Positions 57,888 to 64,000 of a DNA stretch of 64,000 bases are shown in pieces. Source of the DNA: Cryptomeria japonica (lineage: Eukaryota > Streptophyta > Pinopsida > Cupressales > Cupressaceae); the NCBI RefSeq assembly GCF_030272615.1, contig NC_081405.1:26430272-26494271 (forward strand). Direction: 5' to 3'. Each line of letters starts with the position of its first letter. Positions within the stretch are counted from its first letter, which is position 1. Position numbers and translations under genes: made by a program. The notes beneath the pieces are model-generated. The model was given only the letters and a program-made list of their open reading frames with translations. It was not told the DNA's origin and ran no database searches.

Positions 57888-58783
57888 GTTTTTTGGTAAG
57901 TGTCTTACTCAGTCTTATAAAAGGGAAATAAGGGCCAGTAAGAAGGATTCAGGAAATTTTGAAGTAGTATGTATTAGGAGCTGAAAGATATAGAAGATAG
58001 TCTCTTTTTCTGCAACTTTTTGAGAAGCAATGTTTATGTGATGTATCTCATGTTTTCTGAAAATCAATAAAAGAGATCACTTTCAGGTTTGCTCCTATTT
58101 TCTTGTGTTTATGTTACATGAACTATGGTATTAATGATGCTATGGTTTGTCTTCTCTCAAGTAGGGAATACATGTTCTTTATGATGGGTTTCATTTCAAG
58201 CAAATAAATTAAATTATGTCTTAAGAATATTGCAATATATTTGTGAGGAAGTATGAGGTAGTTTTAGTTAAGTATTGTATGCAAGGCATAGAATATTTGA
58301 TAGATGGTTCTAACGCTAAGTTATCACATTTTTGCTCATCATTGAATTGTATTTTGACTCTGTTTTCCATAGGATAGGTATTCATCATGCCTTCATGTTT
58401 AGAATCATTCTTATTTCACCTTTTATATTTTTGCAATAGGAGTAGTTTTAGTTTTGAAATTAATGTCAATATATGTGTAAATGATATAAATTGACGTTGT
58501 AGCCATAAATAGGAGTTTATCCATCTTTCCTTGGTATATTTTCATTGAGATACTTTGTTGTAGGTCATTAGGACATTGTAAGGTAAACCCACCTTGGTTT
58601 TGCAAAGCCTAAAGTGTAGAAGATTTCAGTCTTTGACTGAATCTTGTTCGTTGGCCAAGTCCTATTCTAAGTTTGTTGACACGTTAGTGGATTTTCTTTA
58701 AAACTTAGAATCTATTGATTTGTGAACAAATAGGGCTGGCTATCCATAAACCACTAAAACATTTTGTTCCTATTCAAGGTAGG
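57888..58783. other. Non-coding stretch with LTR-like promoter and poly-A signals
   Basis: TATAAAAGG at 57916-57924 and AATAAA at 58066-58071, 150 bases apart on the + strand, are spaced as in the U3-R part of an LTR. It could be the 3' LTR of the HostORF element, but no partner is visible. The right half probably holds the 3' untranslated end of the minus-strand LINE. No gene is supported. Confidence 0.35.
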
Positions 58784-60485
58784 TCAGCTCGTGAAAAGAC
58801 TTAAAATGTTTTTTGGGAGGGCAGTTGACCATCCTAAATTCGCACATAGCCATTGCCAACATTTGATAGTATATGGGCACTGTAAGAATAAATGATCAAT
58901 GGTTTCCTCTTCTTTCTCACATAACACATATTTTGAAGGTCCACTAAACCCAATTTTCTTGAACCATGCAACTGTAAGGACTCTTCCCTTTAGCATTGCC
59001 CATGTAAAATTACCTGCTTTTAGTAGACAATCACTATTCTAGCATAGTTTCATAGGTAAATCTGAGGGTCTCCACTCTTGTTGTCCAATTAGGGCCCTAT
59101 ATCCATCTTTAGTCGAGTATACTCCTAAATTTTCTCTTAGCCAAACTAATATGTCCTACGAAGCTCTAAAAGGCAAATTTATGCTCTTCAATATATCATT
59201 TAGTTGATTAATGTCAGCTCTGTGATCTGCACTATCTTTTAGGACTTTCTATACCCATCTAACCACCTACCCTTTAGTGTCAAAATTCACATAAAGACCT
59301 CACCTTTGTTCCAAAGTTTCCTGAAGTCCTTGAGAATTCATCATAGATTTAATTGGGGGATAACCACCACATGAGTCATCCTAGAATTTGGCCTTAGCTC
59401 CATTTGCTACATCCCAAGTTATAGTTTTCATAATTAGGTCCCTACAAGATAGGATAAAGTTCCAATTTCTAGAACCTTTCATAGGAGATTTTGTCCTAAA
59501 GATAACAATATGATCCTCCGCTATAAGGTATTTACTCTTAATAATTTTAATCCATTTGAGTTGTGGTTGTTCATAAATTTTCCACACTAATTTAGCTCCT
59601 AAAGCCTTGTTTTGCCAGAGTTGATTCCAACAAAAAAATTGCCTTATGCATTTGTTGATATTCTCAGCCACCCCTACTGGTAATACTAAACATGACATCA
59701 AATAAATAGGTAGTGTTGAAATCATTGCCTTTAACATGACTACTCAAGCCACCTAGGTCAACTATCTGCCCTTCTAGGAGGAGAGTCTTTTTATCCAATT
59801 TCTCTTTAAAGGCCACCCACAAGTTAATTGGTCTGATGCCACTCTGGAGGGGATGACCTAGATATGTGTAAGAGAGTTTACCTATATGAAAATTCAGTAT
59901 TCTTATAATTTGAGCCTCCTCCCATGGTTAAAGAAAAAAGAACACTTCTAATTTTTCTATACTTATTTGTTGACCTGAAACCCTGGAGTATTTATCCAAA
60001 ATGAGTTTAAAATTGAATGCTTCATGTGTATTTCCTTCACCCATTAACATGGTGTCATCTGCAAAATGTTGTTGGGTTGCCACAGCAATATCCCTAGTGA
60101 TACTAATCGCTCTAATATTCCCAACCTATTGCACATTTTGGATATTCCTACCTAAAGCCTCTGCCATAATAATAAACAAGAAGGGGGATATTGGATCTCC
60201 CTATCTGAGCCCCCTAGAAGCCTCAAAATACCCCACTGGAGTTCCATTAGTGATAAACAAAAATTTTGGGGTAGATATGCAATAGAAAATCAGATCTATC
60301 CATTGTTTTTTGAAGCTAAATGCTTCTAAACACTTACAAAGAAACCTCCAGTCTACCTTATCATATACCTTCGTTATATCCAATTTAATGAGTGAAGAGG
60401 GAAAAACATATTTGAAGGTCAAATGATCAAAACATAATGAAATAAACATGCAGAATGCTAAAATATCATTAAAAGACCATTTCAC
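58784..60485 (-). pseudogene. LINE reverse transcriptase remnant
   Basis: Minus-strand non-LTR retrotransposon. From the right: LIKLDITKVYDKVDWRFL (about 60390-60340, with the first catalytic Asp), NGTPVGYFEASRGLR (about 60220), the FADD active-site box (60054-60065), a middle region with MLKAMISTLPIYLMSCLVLP (about 59735), and the zinc-ribbon end of plant LINEs (FTWAMLKGR, CEKEEETIDHLFLQCPY, about 59000-58850). Several frameshifts and stops. No endonuclease domain is present, so it is 5'-truncated near 60480, where LTR sequence takes over. No poly-A tail or target duplication was identified. Confidence 0.88.
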
Positions 60486-61502
60486 CTTGCTATTTTACCT
60501 TCTCCTTCACATTGAGCTTGATGAAGTCAAGACGCCCCTTCATAATGCTCCACTTGATGTGCTCCTTTGATTGTAGGATGTGGATGGCTCTCCAATATTG
60601 TGCACAAATGGAATGGATTTGAAAAATGATAAGAATGAGATGATCAAGTTGCCAAGATGATTTCTTGGGCTCAAAAGGGGAGCATAAACTTACTGGATTT
60701 CAAGATGTTTTGAATGAAGGGATGGAGCCCTATTTTATAGGAAGAGGAGAGGAAAATGGATGGCTAGGATGAATTTGAGATGAAGGGCTAAGATTTACTT
60801 GTGAGCTCACACAAGGTCCAAGAGAGGGTGTGGAGACCAAGAAATATGCCTTAAAGGCATTTCATATCTCCACACTCCACAAGATGCAATGGAGGAATTA
60901 AAAATTCTCCAAAAAAGGATATCATGGGGATTGGAGGAATAAAAAGGAATTAAAAATTCCTTGGGAGAGGGGATGCCTAGAGGAATGTGTGATTTCAAAA
61001 ATCTTACATTCACCTAGGAAAAGAGCATTTAAAGCTAGTGGTTGGATGAAAAGGATAAAGAGTTGACTTTGTGACTAATCATGATGATTAACCATTAACG
61101 ACTCATTAGGAGGGGGATTAGAGGAAATGTTAGGTGGGATTAATATTTGTAGGAGAATTTGACTAGGAGAGAGAATGAGTGGAGGGAATAAAAAATTAGA
61201 AGAATAATGTTAAGTGAGTTTAGGGAGTTTCTAGAAGAATGAATTAAGAAGATGATTTGTAGGAATCATGTAGGTTAACTAATTAATTGAAATTAATTAG
61301 CTAAGAGGAAGATTTGTGAGGATTTGATTTTTTTAGAAGAATAAAGAAAGGGATTGATTTATTAAATAAATCAATCATTTGCTATAGTGACAATATTAAT
61401 TATATTTAATTAATATTGAGAGGAATTTGAATTAACATAATTAATTAATTAATTATGCGAGGAATTAAAAATAATTAAAATAATTATTTTTAAGTGTCTA
61501 CA
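60486..61502 (-). repeat. Partial LTR of a Tat-like gypsy element
   Basis: On the minus strand it starts TGTAGACACTTAAAA at 61502, like the other Tat LTRs. AT-rich inverted tracts lie at 61280-61500 and a CTATAAAATA promoter-like site at 60731-60740. It is cut at about 60485 beside the LINE, so it lacks its end. Confidence 0.6.
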
Positions 61503-62600
61503 GTATGTGTAAATATTACAATGGAGAATGCACATACATTCAAACACACTACAGCTCACTGCTTAAATTACAATGACCCAAAAGGCTCCAACCCTCAGGG
61601 AAGGTTCAGTACCTTACAAAAAGATTCAAACTACAATCTGAAAAGAATGAACTGCAAAAATAGTATCTGTTAATGTCTGATGACATTTCTAATTAAGCTC
61701 AAATGTCTACCTTCCACTAATTTTATGCTCAACACACCACATCGAAAGATGAATTCACTTGATTGCACATACACCACTCTCTGATAATGTAGACTCAACA
61801 ACCATACTCCACCGAACCACAAATATAGCACCTATTTATACAAATCATCAACCTTGACTATAAGGCCGGCCAAACCCATAACAACATCGATATATAAATC
61901 AACCAACAGACCAATACAATGTCATAGGAATCATACATGGACCTAAATCAGCTCCTCAAACATGCACCACCACCATAAATCTTGCCAAGATCAACTGCAA
62001 AACGTTACAACACCAAAGAACCGCATAACACGAAGAATGTCACCGAACCAAGAAGATTATCAAGAACTCGCACAATAATCAATATAGACCACCAAAACAA
62101 ATAGCTCATGATTAGAAAACACCAACAAACACATTAGAACCATCCACAATAGCTGCACCAACATCACTTATTCAAATCTTCATCGATCAACACGCTAACA
62201 CTCAAGAATACTCAATAGCAGCAATTCGGATAAGAAAGATAGCTTCCAGAGCACCAAATCATGAACCATTTGAAATGAAGATACACACGAGCATCCCAAA
62301 AACTCTCCCAAATCCACAACATAAGATATGATCATAGCGGAGCACAACGGATCAAACACCAAAACATTGCAACACTTAACACTGAAAACTAGTCTCCATA
62401 CCGGAATCCACAACACAACCAAATCGTCACATAGCATCATGGAATCAACAAAGAATGAGGTATCTCTTGTTGATTCACCATCCCAAATAGATAAACCAAT
62501 AAAATCAACTCACTGTAGTCACCAGATCACCAAAACAATTCTCTCCAAACACCGAAACACAGAAATATGTTGACATCAATGACAACAACATATCCTAGCA
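61503..62600 (-). repeat. Probable copia-type LTR or LTR fragment
   Basis: No gene. The right end reads TTGACATCAATGACAACA on the + strand, i.e. a TGTTGTCATTGATGTCAA start on the minus strand, as in copia LTRs of this window. The left end is uncertain and no target duplication is found. Confidence 0.4.
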
Positions 62601-62640
62601 ACAACAATATACAACATTATGAGCTTGTGTGGATATGTGT

Positions 62641-63961
62641 TGTAGACACCTAAAAATGTCTCATTGATCATGTACTAATTATTCGTCTAATTGATTAAAT
62701 AATTATTTAATTAATTTAATTAATTTAATTAACTATTTCTTCTAATTTCATATTTCCTCACCATCTTACTAATTATTCTATTTTCTATTTCTATCATCAT
62801 TTAATCATTTTAACCATTTTCTAAATGTTAATTAAATATTTATTATTTAATTAATTCTGATTAATTCCCCAATTTAAATAATCTTTATTATTTAAATAAA
62901 CTAATTATTCAATTTCTATCTCTTTGATCAACTAATCATTCGACCCTCTTCTAAATATTAATTAAATATTTATTATTTAATTAATTATGATTTAATCCTT
63001 TAAATTAAACAATCTTTATTATTTAATTTAATTCCATTTCTAAATAATTAAATAGTTTCTTTAAATTATTTAATTAACTAATTATTTCTTTTAATTTCAC
63101 TAATTCTTTCATTTCTAAATAATTAAATAGTTTCTTTATATTATTTAATTAACTAATTAATTCTTCCATTTCCAAATCCCCAAATTCTAATTTCATTTAA
63201 TTTCGTATTCTTCCAATTTCTTCCAAATTCAAATACATGTGCATGATTTCAAAAACCAAATTGAAAATCAAAGTTAAGTTCTAAATATATTCAAATACTA
63301 AATTGAATTAAATAAATTCAATTATTTGAATAAATCTCATGCAAAGCTTAAATTGAAAATCTAAGTCTAAATGCAAGCACATGCTAAATTAATTAACTTA
63401 ATCAATCAATTAATTAAATCATTTATCTCTCCAACTTCTATTTCCATCTTTCAGTTAGCTTTTTCTAAATTAAGCTTCTTTGTCATCTTCTTTATTTCCT
63501 CCAATCATTCTTTTTCTTTCTTCAGTCAGCTTTTTCTCAATCAGTTGATTCAATTAATCTATTCAATCTATTGAGTTTCACTCCTACAATCAGCAGTTCA
63601 ACTATCAATTTTCATGTGAGCTCACCTGAGTTCCACCTTACAATCAATCATCTCCAAAAATCTATAAATTGAGCATCCAATCTCCATTTTCAACAATCAC
63701 AAACTTTGAATCTTTGTGTCACTTGCAGGTTACAAGCGCAATATCTGAGAGCCATCATACCACAGAGAAGAGAAGAGAAATGGAAGCTATATGCAATCTT
63801 GGAATAGGGAGTTTGATTTTAACTATTTTAATTCCTATTTGTTTGATATTGCATTATTTCATTGTATGTTTGTTAGAATTCTTTGATTAAGCAAGGATTC
63901 GTGATTTCCCTTTGATTTCTAATTGAATGCTTGTTATAAAGATGAATTTTACATGCATACA
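62641..63961 (+). repeat. 5' LTR of a Tat-like gypsy element that runs off the window
   Basis: 1321 bp from TGTAGACACCTAAAAATG to GCATACA. AT palindromes (for example TTAATTAAATATTTATTATTTAATTAA-like tracts at about 62827 and 62968) fill the first 500 bases; TATAAAT at 63663 is a promoter candidate. The primer site follows three bases later, as in Tat-2. The body lies beyond 64000. Confidence 0.75.
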
Positions 63962-63964
63962 TTT

Positions 63965-63984
63965 TGGTGAACCCGACATGAAAC
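63965..63984 (+). other. Putative primer-binding site of the right-edge element
   Basis: TGGTGAACCCGACATGAAAC three bases after the LTR end. Position and TGG start match the Tat-2 site, but the rest differs, so another tRNA may be used. Confidence 0.6.
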
Positions 63985-64000
63985 ACAACTAACTTACCTT

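Noticed and set aside
57916-58071. Host gene promoter (TATAAAAGG)
   Set aside because: The poly-A signal only 150 bases on, the absence of an open frame and the surrounding elements fit an LTR better.
59381-59737. Independent gene for a 118-residue protein
   Set aside because: It lies between the reverse transcriptase core and the zinc-ribbon end of the LINE and has the usual plant LINE sequence there.
61503-62600. Solo LTR with target duplication
   Set aside because: The right edge looks like an LTR start, but no matching 5-bp repeat or clear left edge was found.

Overview
This is a 64 kb plant nuclear window made almost wholly of transposable elements; I find no ordinary host gene. The families are plant-specific: Ty1/copia elements primed by initiator-Met tRNA (TGGTATCAGAGC), Ty3/gypsy elements of the Tat type with a second RNase H-like domain and an antisense accessory gene, a TRIM, and a plant LINE. 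The density, size and layering of the nests suggest a large-genome seed plant, possibly a conifer; that species-level guess is weak.

Layout (labels are mine). Cop1 (62-5080, minus) is a complete copia element in a small unidentified + strand reading frame. Tat-1 (about 5620-28696, minus) is a decayed Tat gypsy element with only its 5' LTR visible. It is split by Sir1 (7150-21170, +; SIRE-like copia, LTRs about 1.5 kb), which is itself split by Nau1 (10461-18044, +), a pol-less element. To the right, a long reading frame of unknown function (HostORF, from 30105 to 57221) is split twice: by Tat-2 (30796-46843, +; a young 16 kb Tat element) and by Nau2 (49414-56928, +; sister copy of Nau1). A complete 345-bp TRIM (57543-57887), a LINE remnant (58784-60485, minus) and three LTR pieces (60486-63961) follow. 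Six of the insertions have matching 5-bp target duplications, so the order of events can be read directly.

How the parts work together. Nau1 and Nau2 encode a coiled-coil, zinc-knuckle Gag-like protein and a long charged second protein but no enzymes. They share primer site, polypurine tract and LTR edges with Sir1 and probably used enzymes from such an element. Tat-2 keeps one gag-pol frame of 2508 codons broken only by nine stop codons, and carries an antisense two-exon plant-mobile-domain gene between pol and the 3' LTR.

Most unusual signals: (1) eight hairpins with one shared loop sequence and covarying stems inside the intron of that antisense gene (44881-45254); (2) arrays of a GCGTCTGTGT motif with a 20-nt period in the Tat-2 leader, and a complementary array of the same period near its 3' end; (3) a 21-nt-period array at the same leader position in Tat-1; (4) stop codons shared by Nau1 and Nau2, and a nearly identical LTR pair on the coding-dead Tat-2, both pointing to copying of already broken elements.
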